A stretch of DNA of 64,000 bases from Staphylococcus sp. MI 10-1553 (GCF_010365305.1 NZ_CP048279.1:2294001-2358000); one strand, 5' to 3'; positions 10,092 to 20,341 are shown, numbered from the stretch's first letter. Numbers and translations are program-made. Notes: generated from the sequence alone by a model not told the origin.

Positions 10092-11609
10092 TTAATGTTG
10101 AATTAATGATTCACCCGTCATATCTTCAGGTTGTTTGATGTTTAATAAATCAAGTAATGTTGGTGCTAAATCACCGAGACGACCCGTTTCACGTAATGTG
10201 ATGCCTTCTTTTGTTATAATGACAGGCACTGGGTTTGTTGTATGTGTTGTCATCGGTTGATCGTCATCTGTTAATACTTCATCTGAGTTACCATGGTCCG
10301 CTGTAATAATGGCTTGACCGTCCATGTCTAAGATTTTATCAACGACGTCACCTAAACATTCATCTACCGCCTCAATCGCTTTGATCGTTGGCTCTAACAT
10401 CCCACTGTGACCTACCATGTCAGGGTTCGCAAAGTTAAGGATAATCAAGTCTAACTCGCCTTTATCCAACTCTTGAAGTAATGCATCACGCACTTCGTAA
10501 GCACTCATTTCAGGTTTTAAGTCATACGTTGCGACTTTAGGTGAATTAATCAAAATACGACGTTCACCTTCGAACTCTTCATTTTGTCCACCATTCATAA
10601 AGTAAGTCACGTGTGGATATTTTTCAGTTTCAGCAATACGTAATTGGACTAAACCATTGTCTTGTGCCACTTCACCAATTGTATTTTTCAAGTCTACTTT
10701 TTCAAATACAACTGCTGAATCTACTTGATCATTGTATTTTGTAAATGTCGCATAGAATAAATCATTTACGCGCTCAACTTCAAAACCGTCGAATGCTTTG
10801 CTTGTGAAGATTTCAGACATTTGGCCTGCGCGGTCTGGTCTGAAGTTGTAGAAAATCACTGCATCGCCATCGTTCACACCATTGTTTTGGTTTTCAACTA
10901 TAAACGGTTCAACAAATTCGTCAGTCAAATTGTTGTCATAGTTTGTTTGAACACCTTCACGCGCTGATGCGTATGTCACATCACTGAATCCGCGAATCGC
11001 ATCGTAGGCTTTTTGTTCACGATCCCAACGTTTATCACGGTCCATCGCGTAGTAACGTCCTGATACAGACGCAAATTGGCCCACACCTAATGCTTTAAAT
11101 TTCTCTTCTGTTTCGTCGATATATTTTAAAGCAGATTTTTGATCAACGTCACGACCATCTAGAAATGCGTGTACATAAACTTTTGTTAAGTTTTTACGTT
11201 TCGCTAATTCTAACAACGCGAATAAATGTTTGTAATGACTGTGTACACCACCATCAGAAAGTAAACCAAAGATGTGTAATGCACTATTATTGTTTAATGC
11301 ATGATCCATTGCTTTGTTTAAGACGTCATTATCGAAAAAGTCGCCATCTTCAATAGACTTATTGATACGTGTTAAGCTTTGGTACACAATACGTCCAGCA
11401 CCAATGTTCATATGGCCCACTTCTGAATTCCCCATTTGTCCTTCAGGAAGTCCCACATCTAAACCACTTGCTTCAATTTGAGTCGTAGGATACTTCTCAT
11501 AGTAGCGATCAAAGTTTGGTTTATGCGCTTGTTTTACAGCATTGCCGTGTACTTCTTCTCGATTTGCAAACCCATCAAGAATAATAAGCGCTGTAGGTTT
11601 TTTTGCCAT
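10092..11609 (-). CDS. gpmI: 2,3-bisphosphoglycerate-independent phosphoglycerate mutase
   Basis: 505 residues, usual length for the Mn-dependent enzyme. It interconverts 3- and 2-phosphoglycerate through a phosphoserine: Ser62 lies in [15 protein letters not shown]. Metal ligand motifs are LDGF at the N-terminus, [16 protein letters not shown] [11 protein letters not shown] and TTHTTNPVP near the C-terminus. It starts two bases after the tpiA stop, so it is translationally linked. Confidence 0.98.
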   Translation of the reverse strand: MAKKPTALIILDGFANREEVHGNAVKQAHKPNFDRYYEKYPTTQIEASGLDVGLPEGQMGNSEVGHMNIGAGRIVYQSLTRINKSIEDGDFFDNDVLNKAMDHALNNNSALHIFGLLSDGGVHSHYKHLFALLELAKRKNLTKVYVHAFLDGRDVDQKSALKYIDETEEKFKALGVGQFASVSGRYYAMDRDKRWDREQKAYDAIRGFSDVTYASAREGVQTNYDNNLTDEFVEPFIVENQNNGVNDGDAVIFYNFRPDRAGQMSEIFTSKAFDGFEVERVNDLFYATFTKYNDQVDSAVVFEKVDLKNTIGEVAQDNGLVQLRIAETEKYPHVTYFMNGGQNEEFEGERRILINSPKVATYDLKPEMSAYEVRDALLQELDKGELDLIILNFANPDMVGHSGMLEPTIKAIEAVDECLGDVVDKILDMDGQAIITADHGNSDEVLTDDDQPMTTHTTNPVPVIITKEGITLRETGRLGDLAPTLLDLLNIKQPEDMTGESLIQH

Positions 11610-11611
11610 AA

Positions 11612-12394
<783 letters not shown>

Positions 12395-12417
12395 TCAATC
12401 AAATCTCATATCTAGAC

Positions 12418-13608
12418 TTATAGATTTGCAATTGCTTTAATGCCTGGTAATTCTTTACCTTCTAAGTATTCTAATGACGCACCGCCACCTGTAGAAATGT
12501 GCGTGAAGTCATCTTCAAAGCCAAGTTGCATTGCCGCTGCTGCAGAATCGCCACCACCGATAATTGTTGTCGCATCTTGCAGTTCAGCAATCGCCTCACA
12601 AACACCAATCGTTCCTTGTGCAAAATTACTAAATTCGAACACACCCATTGGTCCATTCCATACCACTGTATGTGCACCTTTTAATTGTTCTCTAAAAAGT
12701 GCGACTGTCTCAAGGCCGATATCCATTGCTTCTTGGTCTTCAGGAATGTCGTCAATAGAAACTGTTGTAATTTGTGCATCGTTTGAGAATTCTTTCGCAA
12801 CTTTCGCATCAACTGGTAATACGATTTGATCACTTGCACGTTCTAATAAATCTTTCGCGAAGTCAATTTTATCCGCTTCAAGTAATGAAAGCCCAATTTC
12901 TTTGCCTTGTGCTTTTAAGAATGTGTACGCCATACCGCCACCGATAAGCACTTTGTCAGCGATATTTAATAGGTTTTCGATGACACCGATTTTATCAGAA
13001 ACTTTCGCACCACCAAGGATGGCAACAACAGGTTTGTTTGGATTTTCAACAACGCCGCCGATAAATTTAATTTCTTTTTCCATTAAAAATCCAGCAACTG
13101 TTTCTAAATGTGTTGAAATACCAACGTTTGACGCGTGTTCACGGTGTGCTGTACCGAATGCATCATTAACGAAAATATCGCCAAGTGACGCCCAATAGCG
13201 ACCTAATTCACTGTCATTTTTAGACTCTTTCTTACCATCAACATCTTCAAAACGTGTGTTTTCAAACATCAACACATCGCCTGCATTTAATGATTGGATA
13301 GCAGATTCTAATTTTTCGCCACGTGTTTCAGGAATAAATTGGACATCTTGACCTAATTTCTCTGATAAACGTTTTGCAACAGGTGCCAATGAAAGTTTCT
13401 CTTTGTCACTTTCTTCTTTCACTTTACCTAAGTGTGAGAATACTACCACTTTCCCACCTTGCTCAATGATGTACTTTAAAGTTGGCAATGCTTGAACGAT
13501 ACGGTTGTCGTTCGTGATTTCGCCGTCTTTCATAGGAACATTGAAATCCGCACGTACAAGAACAACCTTATCCTTTAATTCAACATTTGTGACATCCTTT
13601 TTTGCCAT
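12418..13608 (-). CDS. pgk: Phosphoglycerate kinase
   Basis: 396 residues. It transfers phosphate from 1,3-bisphosphoglycerate to ADP. Motifs: VRADFNVPM in the N-domain substrate basic patch, [17 protein letters not shown], the hinge [11 protein letters not shown], and the nucleotide-binding GGGDSAAA near the C-terminus. GAGGAGG precedes the ATG. Third gene of the operon. Confidence 0.98.
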   Translation of the reverse strand: MAKKDVTNVELKDKVVLVRADFNVPMKDGEITNDNRIVQALPTLKYIIEQGGKVVVFSHLGKVKEESDKEKLSLAPVAKRLSEKLGQDVQFIPETRGEKLESAIQSLNAGDVLMFENTRFEDVDGKKESKNDSELGRYWASLGDIFVNDAFGTAHREHASNVGISTHLETVAGFLMEKEIKFIGGVVENPNKPVVAILGGAKVSDKIGVIENLLNIADKVLIGGGMAYTFLKAQGKEIGLSLLEADKIDFAKDLLERASDQIVLPVDAKVAKEFSNDAQITTVSIDDIPEDQEAMDIGLETVALFREQLKGAHTVVWNGPMGVFEFSNFAQGTIGVCEAIAELQDATTIIGGGDSAAAAMQLGFEDDFTHISTGGGASLEYLEGKELPGIKAIANL

Positions 13609-13739
13609 AAAGCATCCTCCTCGTTATCGCTCTCAATTTTAAAATAAGCGGAGAAGCGTTTGTGCTCCCCCGCCTACTATCAGCTACAAAATAGTTAGAA
13701 GCACATAATTAAGTACTTACAAACCTATTTTAATCTATA

Positions 13740-14747
13740 TTATTTAGATTGGCTTGCTAAATATTCTAAAGTACGAACTAATTGCGCAGTGTATGACATT
13801 TCATTGTCGTACCAAGATGCAACTTTAACTAATTGACGGTCGCCAACAGTCATAACACGTGTTTGAGTTGCGTCGAATAAAGCACCGAATGTCATACCGA
13901 TAACGTCAGAAGATACGATTTCGTCTTCAATGTAACCGAATGATTCGTTAGTTGCTTCTCTCATCACTTTGTTTACTTCTTCAACTGAAACTTCTTTTTC
14001 TAATACAACTGTTAATTCAGTTAATGAACCAGTTGCTACAGGAACACGTTGTGCACCACCGTCTAATTTACCATCGATTTCAGGAATAACTAAACCGATT
14101 GCTTTTGCAGCACCAGTTGAGTTAGGGATAATGTTTTCAGCAGCTGCACGCGCGCGTCGTTTGTCACCTTTTCTGTGAGGTGCGTCTAATGTGTTTTGGT
14201 CACCAGTGTAAGCGTGAATTGTTGTCATTAAACCTTCAACGATACCAAAGTTGTCTTGTAAAGTTTTTGCAACAGGTGCTAATGAGTTAGTTGTACATGA
14301 AGCACCAGAAACAACTGTTTCAGTACCATCTAAAATTTCGTGGTTAACGTTATATACAACTGTTTTAAGGTCACCTTTAGCTGGTGCAGAAATTAATACT
14401 TTTTTCGCACCTGCTTCGATGTGTGCTTCAGCTTTTTCTTTTTCAGTGAAGAAACCAGTACATTCTAATACGACGTCGATGTCTAACTCGCCCCATGGTA
14501 AGTTTTTAGGTTCTGGTTCAGAGAATGATTTCACTTCTTTACCATTTACACGGAAACCACCGTCAATTACTTCTACTTCTTCAGTAAAACGACCTTGAGT
14601 TGAGTCATATTTTAATAAGTGTGCAAGCATATCGTCGTCTGTTAAATCGTTTACTGCTACAACGTCGATATTTTCCACATCTTGAATTCTTCTAAATGCT
14701 AAACGACCAATTCTACCAAATCCGTTAATTGCTACTTTTACTGCCAT
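13740..14747 (-). CDS. gap: Glyceraldehyde-3-phosphate dehydrogenase, glycolytic (GapA)
   Basis: 335 residues. N-terminal Rossmann motif NGFGRIGR, catalytic Cys in [12 protein letters not shown], catalytic His in TIHAYTGDQ, and phosphate-site residues in [20 protein letters not shown]. It is the NAD-dependent glycolytic type, being directly behind its regulator CggR. AAAGGAGG precedes the ATG. The 130-bp gap to pgk has a GC-rich imperfect hairpin at about 13647-13673 (GCGGAG pairing with CTCC/CCGC), which may adjust relative expression, as cggR-gap transcripts are processed in Bacillus. Confidence 0.98.
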   Translation of the reverse strand: MAVKVAINGFGRIGRLAFRRIQDVENIDVVAVNDLTDDDMLAHLLKYDSTQGRFTEEVEVIDGGFRVNGKEVKSFSEPEPKNLPWGELDIDVVLECTGFFTEKEKAEAHIEAGAKKVLISAPAKGDLKTVVYNVNHEILDGTETVVSGASCTTNSLAPVAKTLQDNFGIVEGLMTTIHAYTGDQNTLDAPHRKGDKRRARAAAENIIPNSTGAAKAIGLVIPEIDGKLDGGAQRVPVATGSLTELTVVLEKEVSVEEVNKVMREATNESFGYIEDEIVSSDVIGMTFGALFDATQTRVMTVGDRQLVKVASWYDNEMSYTAQLVRTLEYLASQSK

Positions 14748-14809
14748 GTTAATGGCCTCCTTTAAATGATATTTAAAAAGTGAATCAATTCAATAATGAA
14801 ACAATTCAC

Positions 14810-15847
14810 TCACTTTTTATTTTCAACAAACTTTTCCCTTGTGATCACTTTCGCCGCAGCTTCATCTGTAATCAACACCGTATTAGGTGTCGCCATCTTA
14901 AGATAAGCTTTAATCGCAAGCCCTTTGGATTCTCCGCCAGCTACAGCAAAAATATGTGTTTTTGATTGCGCTTCTTCAAGTTGAATACCAATCGTTTTAA
15001 CTCTGTGAATAATTTGGCCTTGTTGATCAAAATAATAACCAAACGCTTCACCCACAGCAAAATGATGTTGAAGTTTTTCTATGACTTCTGGTGGCGATTG
15101 TCTTCTCTTCGCCATTTTCAGCGCATCACCAATGCCGTGTATTGTAAATTGTGATTCACGTATTTTATCCAGCGTTTGAATCACTGAAGGTTCTTTCATT
15201 AAATTTTGATAGGTCAATTCACTCACTTGTTCAGGCACATATAACGTTGTGTAACTACCACCTGTCCTTTGAGCCATACGAGAACAAATTGTGTTCGCTT
15301 GAAAGATGACATTTTGACCGAGACCGCCACGTGCTGGCACAAAGAGTACTTGGAAAGGCAAATGAGACATTGCGTCACTTACCGATGCCATAGTAGAGCC
15401 ACCTGTTACTGACACAATAGCATGGTCATACAGTTGCTTTTCAAGAAGCTGTCCAGCGATGCGACCTAATTCTACTTTAACGTTTGAATCTTTATCACTA
15501 TCACCAGGAATCACATGAACTTCATCGAGTTGATATGTCGATTTGATGGATTGTGCGAGGCGATGATAGTCTGTATACTGATCGAAATATTCATTCAGCT
15601 GCGAGACAACATCTAAACCTTGAGAAGTCAATGTCATACCTGTCGATTTTACAGATATCAATTCTTGCTGCTTCAATAAATCTGTTTCTGAACGTAATAC
15701 ACGCTCAGTTATGTTGAGCAACTCACTTAAAGTCCGCCGCCCAACCGGTTGATATTTTTGAATCGTTGTTAGAATAGAAAAACGTCGATGCATTTTGTCT
15801 ATCAAGTCAGGCACAATTTTTTGTTGAACATGAATCATACGTTCCAT
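14810..15847 (-). CDS. cggR: Central glycolytic genes regulator CggR (GapR)
   Basis: 345 residues of the SorC/DeoR family: N-terminal helix-turn-helix at about 30-65 (RRTLSELLNITERVLRSE) and a sugar-phosphate effector domain from about 85 (GDSDKDSNV, SVTGGSTMASV, VPARGGLG, HIFAVAGGESK). In Bacillus CggR represses the gapA operon and is released by fructose-1,6-bisphosphate. It heads the operon and is followed 60 bp later by gap. AAGGAGG lies before the ATG. A matching operator lies at 15879-15914. Confidence 0.95.
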   Translation of the reverse strand: MERMIHVQQKIVPDLIDKMHRRFSILTTIQKYQPVGRRTLSELLNITERVLRSETDLLKQQELISVKSTGMTLTSQGLDVVSQLNEYFDQYTDYHRLAQSIKSTYQLDEVHVIPGDSDKDSNVKVELGRIAGQLLEKQLYDHAIVSVTGGSTMASVSDAMSHLPFQVLFVPARGGLGQNVIFQANTICSRMAQRTGGSYTTLYVPEQVSELTYQNLMKEPSVIQTLDKIRESQFTIHGIGDALKMAKRRQSPPEVIEKLQHHFAVGEAFGYYFDQQGQIIHRVKTIGIQLEEAQSKTHIFAVAGGESKGLAIKAYLKMATPNTVLITDEAAAKVITREKFVENKK

Positions 15848-15878
15848 GATAAAGGCCTCCTTAATAGTGACAAGATGG

Positions 15879-15914
15879 CCATATTCAAGCCATGCCGTGA
15901 CATTTTTAGTCCAA
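15879..15914 (-). promoter_or_regulatory. Probable CggR operator
   Basis: The minus strand reads TTGGAC-N6-TGTC, then N4, then a degenerate second repeat CATGGC-N6-ATGG. The Bacillus CggR operator is CGGGAC-N6-TGTC twice, 4 nt apart. The first half matches well and the second poorly. It lies between promoter and cggR start, as in Bacillus. Confidence 0.5.
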
Positions 15915-15947
15915 AATACAATAAAAACTTATCATGTTTACAAGTTC

Positions 15948-15976
15948 ATCATACTATTTGTGCACAACAAATGCAA
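15948..15976 (-). promoter_or_regulatory. Sigma-A promoter of the cggR-gap operon
   Basis: On the minus strand TTGCAT (-35), a 17-nt spacer and TATGAT (-10), about 100 nt upstream of cggR. A further operator-like CGGGAT-N6-TGAC is directly upstream of the -35 at 15977-15992. Confidence 0.55.
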
Positions 15977-16148
15977 GTCAAAAAGCATCCCGATTTTTAT
16001 AAATGTTGGACAAATAACGACCACCAATGCATAACTTAATGACTGTTGTCACATTATTATTCACATTTTTCACTAAAAATAAACATCGATACCCCATCCA
16101 TTGCAATCATTGACAAGATAATTTACATTGAAAGAAAGAGGTGAAACT

Positions 16149-16379
16149 ATGTCTAAACAATCTGACCAACCCGAAGTCATTGATCCATCCGACCCACGCT
16201 ATCGACATCCTGATGAGATTAACCGTCGCCAAGACGATACATTTCAAAACGATACAGGACCATTTCAGCGGACATATGTGCGCACAATAGGTTGTACCCC
16301 AGTGGGATGTTTTCCTGGCTGTCTTTTCTCTATTATTTTATCGATACTATTAACATTGCTCCTTAACCTCATTTTCTAA
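16149..16379 (+). CDS. Small single-pass membrane protein, unknown function
   Basis: 76 residues from the ATG at 16149, chosen because GAGGTG lies 6 nt upstream; an upstream in-frame ATG (16128) lacks a binding site. The N-terminal 45 residues are polar and charged (KQSDQPEVIDPSDPRYRHPD), followed by IGCTPVGCFPGCLFS with three Cys and a C-terminal hydrophobic helix (about 56-76). I do not recognise the family. It is divergent from cggR, so the upstream region may serve both. It ends before a strong terminator. Confidence 0.8.
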   Translation: MSKQSDQPEVIDPSDPRYRHPDEINRRQDDTFQNDTGPFQRTYVRTIGCTPVGCFPGCLFSIILSILLTLLLNLIF

Positions 16380-16398
16380 AACTATACGCATCGTTATT

Positions 16399-16446
16399 AA
16401 AAAAGGGCTGCAGAGATTTTCTACATATCTCAACAGCCCTATTTTT
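16399..16446. terminator. Bidirectional terminator between two convergent genes
   Basis: AGGGCTG and CAGCCCT, extended by AGAGAT/ATCTC, form a stem with an A run on the left and a T run on the right. Confidence 0.8.
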
Positions 16447-16478
16447 GCCCTATTCATTTTGCTTATTAATACTGTATT

Positions 16479-17159
16479 TTATGACTCGTCACCATTGCGC
16501 GCTTTTGAAGGTGATTCTGAACTCTGTTGTGGTGCAGTACTTCTTTCAGTTGTTGAGCGCTCGCTAGACTGTGATTGACCTGTTTGTCCTTCTTGAGATG
16601 AACGTTGCTCAGTTGAAGGTTTGGGTTGTGTCGTTTTCGGTTCTTCTGTCGTTGCCTCTTCCGTTGTACGTTCCTCTTTTGTTTCAGGTTCCTCTTCCGT
16701 TGCTTCACTATCGCTGTCGTCTTTCTCTTCTTCCGTTGTTGACTTCGATTTTCGAGCTTCTGCGGCTTTTTCTCTTTGTTGCTGCTGTTGTTGACGTTGC
16801 CATTCGAGTCGCGCTTGACGTGCGGCTTCTATTTCTGCTTGACGTGCGGCTTCAATGGACCGCTCTTGTTCAGCTTGAGCCGCTTCAATGCTTCGTTCTT
16901 TTTCTCGTTCTTCACGTTCTTTTCGTTCTTTTTCTTTTTTGATTTCTGCTTCACGTTTTTCCTTTTGTTCTTCAATGGACTTCTCTTTTAAACGTTCATT
17001 CCCTCTGTGCGATTGATCGACAAATGAAAAAATGGCAAAGACTAATCCCCCGAGCAATAATAGAATAACGATGACACTTAAAAAGCCTAGTAAACGTCTC
17101 TTTTTCTTATTAGGTTTCACATTGCGGGTATCATGCTCATTTGGTTTTGGTGCTGACAT
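16479..17159 (-). CDS. Membrane-anchored coiled-coil protein with Ser/Thr/Glu-rich tail
   Basis: 226 residues from the ATG at 17159 (GAGGGA 5 nt upstream; an in-frame start 15 codons earlier has no binding site). The order is a short cytoplasmic basic segment (NKKKRR, about 21-26), one transmembrane helix (about 27-50), a long Glu/Lys/Arg/Gln helix with heptad character (about 58-135) that contains the repeated unit ERSIEAA and AARQA, and a Thr/Glu/Ser/Gln-rich low-complexity tail. A type II topology with an extracellular coiled coil is likely, but no function is known to me. Confidence 0.8.
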   Translation of the reverse strand: MSAPKPNEHDTRNVKPNKKKRRLLGFLSVIVILLLLGGLVFAIFSFVDQSHRGNERLKEKSIEEQKEKREAEIKKEKERKEREEREKERSIEAAQAEQERSIEAARQAEIEAARQARLEWQRQQQQQQREKAAEARKSKSTTEEEKDDSDSEATEEEPETKEERTTEEATTEEPKTTQPKPSTEQRSSQEGQTGQSQSSERSTTERSTAPQQSSESPSKARNGDES

Positions 17160-17578
17160 TGCATTCCCTCTCTTTATAAATTGATAACAATATATTTTAT
17201 TCAATCATATTTCATTGTGAATTCAAAACTTAACACATGCATTTTATTCCAATTAATAAAATGAGTTAGCTTTTAGTATACTGTAATTACAGTTAAAGTA
17301 AATGACACGATCATCTCATCGTAACATGGATACCTCTCTCTTTCTGTAAAGTAGCTTGGACATAGCCATGTCGTAAATAATAAAATACCTTTTAATTTCT
17401 CGCTATCCATCTTATTATTTACCCGTTTATATCTCTTAAAATCATTCATACAGAAAGCATTTTTAAATACGTGTTTCTTGTCAATTTTGAAGTTCAAGAT
17501 AAGGCCTACACGGTATTAAGTTTAATTTGTAAAAATAAAGGAATGTATGTACTACGACAAATATAAAGGAGCGTTCAG
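17160..17578. other. Intergenic region, nothing firm
   Basis: AT-rich. A minus-strand open frame at 17273-17497 would need a TTG start with a poor binding site, and its composition is not protein-like; I do not support it as a gene. Confidence 0.4.
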
Positions 17579-17680
17579 ATGAAAAGAATTGTAAATATGC
17601 TGATTCGTTTTATTGTTTATCGTGTGATTGGTAAATTGATTAATCAAAAAATGAATGACCGTCAGCGTAAAAATAAATAA
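17579..17680 (+). CDS. 33-residue cationic small protein
   Basis: A short frame MKRIVNMLIRFIVYRVIGKL...RQRKNK with AAAGGAG placed 8 nt before the ATG. The first 22 residues alternate hydrophobic and Arg/Lys positions, suggesting an amphipathic or membrane-associated helix, and the tail is strongly basic. It could be a small membrane protein or peptide toxin. There is no recognised family and no neighbour in an obvious operon. Confidence 0.5.
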   Translation: MKRIVNMLIRFIVYRVIGKLINQKMNDRQRKNK

Positions 17681-17730
17681 CATCATGCACACGGGTCATT
17701 TTTAATAGGTAAAATTGAGGATAATGTCTG

Positions 17731-17816
17731 AAGACCTTCGTGACTCCCGAAAACAAATAAAGAGATCTGAATGCTGCATCATCCAGATCTCTACTAAAGG
17801 GAGTCAAAAATACCTT
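17731..17816. repeat. Nested inverted repeat flanked by a direct repeat
   Basis: GACTCCC (17742-17748) pairs with GGGAGTC (17799-17805), enclosing AGAGATCTG (17761-17769) paired with CAGATCTCT (17784-17792). ACCTTCGT occurs on both outer sides. No T run follows the stem, so it is not a typical terminator. Confidence 0.6.
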
Positions 17817-17995
17817 CGTCGTATATATTTAAGGGGTATACTGAATTTAATTAAGAGATGTATTAATTATCGAAGGTATCTCTATTATAACGTACTTTGT
17901 GAAAAAATAAACAGATTCAAGCCGTCGTTAGTGAAGAATTGATGACCATTTATTGACAATACTATGAACTCACAGAAGGTAAAGGAGTGAAGCCT

Positions 17996-18898
17996 ATGAA
18001 ACGTTATTTAATTACAGGTGGCACCGGTATGGTTGGACGTGCTTTAGTTGAACAACTTACGCGCTCTAATGAAACGATGATCTATATCCTAACAAGAAGT
18101 GATAGAACTTCACAACAACACAATGTACATTATATTAATTGGAACAAGGACGGTTGGGAGGAAGAAGTCCCACACATTGACATTGTCATTAATTTGGCAG
18201 GCGCAACATTAAATCAACGTTGGACAACTAAGCATCAGCAGCTTATGATGACAAGTCGTATTCAAGCAACACGCGCGCTGTTTGACTTATTTAAACAACG
18301 AGACCAAACACCGGATGTCCTATTTAATGCAAGTGCTATGGGGTATTACCCGCCATCAGAAACAGCTGTTTATACTGAAACGTATCAGACGACACCCCAT
18401 GATTTATTGTCAGAAATCGTGTATCAATGGGAAAGACAAGCGACACTGTTTGGACAGCTTGGCACACGGGTCATCTGTGGGCGCTTTGGACTTATTCTAT
18501 CTCGTAACGGCGGCGCACTTCCAATGATGGCACTGCCTTATCGTTTCTTTGTAGGTGGACGCGTTGGTAATGGACGTCAATGGTATTCATGGATTCATTT
18601 GTCAGATTTAGTGCGTGCCATTCAATTTCTCATTCAGGCTCCCGAAGCATCAGGACCATATAATTTATCAGCACCGGCACCTGAAACACAACATCAATTC
18701 GGCAAAGCTTTAGGAAGCACCATGCATCGACCACATTACACTTGGGTACCTGCATTGATGCTACGTCTTGTGCTTGGTAAAATGTCGACGCTCATACTCG
18801 ATACACAATATATGGTGCCACAAAGAATATCAGACTTAGGATTTCAATTTGACTATCCGACCTTGCCGTCAGCCTTAAAAGATTTATATTCAAAGTAA
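17996..18898 (+). CDS. TIGR01777/SDR39U1-type epimerase (YfhF-like)
   Basis: 300 residues from the ATG at 17996 (AAAGGAG 8 nt upstream; the in-frame GTG at 17987 overlaps this site). It is an extended SDR: NAD(P)-binding GGTGMVGRAL at 8-17, NLAGATLNQRW, the family's SAMGYYP segment in place of the usual YxxxK, ICGRFGLILSRNGGAL, and a C-terminal DUF1731-like part (WVPALMLRLVLG). The substrate is unknown. In staphylococci it sits between gapR and clpP, as here. Confidence 0.9.
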   Translation: MKRYLITGGTGMVGRALVEQLTRSNETMIYILTRSDRTSQQHNVHYINWNKDGWEEEVPHIDIVINLAGATLNQRWTTKHQQLMMTSRIQATRALFDLFKQRDQTPDVLFNASAMGYYPPSETAVYTETYQTTPHDLLSEIVYQWERQATLFGQLGTRVICGRFGLILSRNGGALPMMALPYRFFVGGRVGNGRQWYSWIHLSDLVRAIQFLIQAPEASGPYNLSAPAPETQHQFGKALGSTMHRPHYTWVPALMLRLVLGKMSTLILDTQYMVPQRISDLGFQFDYPTLPSALKDLYSK

Positions 18899-18970
18899 AA
18901 ACCACTATGGATGACTCGAGTTGTTGTTGATTTTACAACTTTTATACTCAGAGTCATCTTTTTAGTGGTC
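18896..18970. terminator. Bidirectional terminator between convergent genes
   Basis: ACCACTA (18901-18907) pairs with TAGTGGT (18963-18969) and, inside, GATGACTC with GAGTCATC, with an internal loop. Confidence 0.7.
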
Positions 18971-19009
18971 TACAATCACTTTTAAAAAGCGTGATGCTCA
19001 ATGCTCATA

Positions 19010-19507
19010 TTACTTTAACTGCTTTTGATAGAATGCGAGATTGAGCCAGCTTTCAAATTTGTAGCCGACTTTTTCTAACGTTCCCATATTGTTAATAGGT
19101 ATTTTTTCATGCAATTTCAAACTTCTCTCATTGCTATCATCAATACCAGTCACAATCGTTTGATAACCATTCGCCGCTGCATCTTCAATCACTACTTTTA
19201 ATAACTGAGAAGCAACCCCTTGTCTCTTTGCATCAGGACTGACATAGATGGAATGTTCAATTGTATATTGATAAGCGGGCTAATTTTTAAATGGACCATT
19301 AGTCGCAAAACCTAACACCGTTCCGTCTCCTTCATATGCAAATACCGGATAGTTTTCACGTTGCTTTTGTGCCAACCATTGACGTCCTTCTTCAATTTGG
19401 GTCGGTTCGTATGTATAAACTACTATGGTATGTAATATGGCGTGATGATATAATTCCATAATTGCTTCTAAATCATTAGGTGTCGCTTGTCTAACATGTT
19501 GATTCAT
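19010..19507 (-). pseudogene. GNAT acetyltransferase (phosphinothricin-acetyltransferase-like) with one nonsense codon
   Basis: The frame from the ATG at 19507 (GGGAGGA 6 nt upstream) is continuous to the stop at 19010 except for one TAG at 19280-19282. The first part (VRQATPNDLEAI, AILHTIVVYTYEP, VFAYEGDGTVLGFA) and the second (PAYQYTIEHSIYVSPDAKRQG, the acetyl-CoA loop, GIDDSNERSLKLHEK, VGYKFESWLNLAFYQ) join as a normal Pat-like enzyme of about 165 residues. The family usually has Trp-Pro-Ala at the stop, so TGG mutated to TAG is the simplest explanation. Pat-type enzymes N-acetylate phosphinothricin, methionine sulfoximine and similar amines. Confidence 0.85.
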
Positions 19508-19553
19508 CGTCATTCCTCCCTTAATACACGTTTTCAATCCCTCCCAATGTAAC

Positions 19554-19584
19554 AAAAAAGGGATGAAACTGTTGTCTCACCCCT
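19554..19584 (-). terminator. Terminator of clpP
   Basis: On the minus strand GGGGTGAGAC pairs with GTTTCATCCC around a short loop, followed by six T. Confidence 0.8.
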
Positions 19585-19602
19585 CACTATCATATCACTT
19601 TA

Positions 19603-20190
19603 TTAAGCTTTTTCAGGCTCCATCACTTCATCGATTAAACCGTATTCTTTCGCTTCTTGAGCAGTTAAGAAGTTATCACGATCTGTATCTTTTTCGATTT
19701 TTTCAATCGGTTGACCAGTACGTTCTGATAAGATTTTGTTTAATCTTTCTCGTGTTCTTAAAATGTGTTTCGCTGCGATTTCGATTTCAGTCGCTTGACC
19801 TTGTGCACCGCCAAGTGGTTGGTGAATCATCACTTCTGCGTTTGGTAATGCGAAACGTTTACCTTTTGCACCTGCAGCTAATAAAAATGATCCCATTGAT
19901 GCTGCCATACCGATACAGATTGTTTGTACATCTGGTTTAATGTGTTGAATCGTATCGTAAATCGCAAAACCAGCTGTCACACTACCACCAGGTGAATTAA
20001 TATATAAATAAATATCTTTCTCCGCGTCTTGTGCTTGTAAGAATAATAATTGTGATACGATTGAGTTTGCCACGTTATCATCAATCGCTGAACCTAACAT
20101 GATGATACGGTCTTTCAATAAACGTGAATAAATATCGTATGCACGTTCACCGCGGTTTGTCGTTTCAATAACTGTAGGAATTAAATTCAT
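19603..20190 (-). CDS. clpP: ATP-dependent Clp protease proteolytic subunit ClpP
   Basis: 195 residues, exactly the family length. The catalytic triad is Ser98 (GMAAS), His123 (MIHQP) and Asp172; the axial-loop N-terminus [10 protein letters not shown] is intact. The tetradecamer degrades substrates fed by ClpX or ClpC, including tmRNA-tagged proteins. AGGAGG precedes the ATG. A CtsR box at 20239-20255 indicates heat-shock control. Confidence 0.98.
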   Translation of the reverse strand: MNLIPTVIETTNRGERAYDIYSRLLKDRIIMLGSAIDDNVANSIVSQLLFLQAQDAEKDIYLYINSPGGSVTAGFAIYDTIQHIKPDVQTICIGMAASMGSFLLAAGAKGKRFALPNAEVMIHQPLGGAQGQATEIEIAAKHILRTRERLNKILSERTGQPIEKIEKDTDRDNFLTAQEAKEYGLIDEVMEPEKA

Positions 20191-20238
20191 TTGGTGATTC
20201 CTCCTAAATTTGTTAATTTATATTTATTCTAACGCAAA

Positions 20239-20255
20239 AGTCAAAAATGGTCAAA
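20239..20255 (+). promoter_or_regulatory. CtsR operator upstream of clpP
   Basis: AGTCAAAAATGGTCAAA fits the CtsR heptad repeat (A/G)GTCAAANAN(A/G)GTCAAA. It lies about 50 nt before the clpP start. Confidence 0.85.
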
Positions 20256-20341
20256 AACAACGCACTTATAGACAGATTTGTGTTAGGAGTTGACCCTTGC
20301 ATGCCCGAAAGGTACAATGGTGAATAGACTTACGCAATTAA

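Noticed and set aside
16466..16991. Open frames in other registers over the coiled-coil gene
   Set aside because: The repetitive Glu/Lys/Gln/Thr codons of the real gene produce long spurious frames; the frame with a binding site and transmembrane helix is the true one.
17273..17497. 74-codon minus-strand open frame
   Set aside because: Needs a TTG start with a poor binding site, has no recognisable motif and overlaps no conserved feature. Kept as non-coding.
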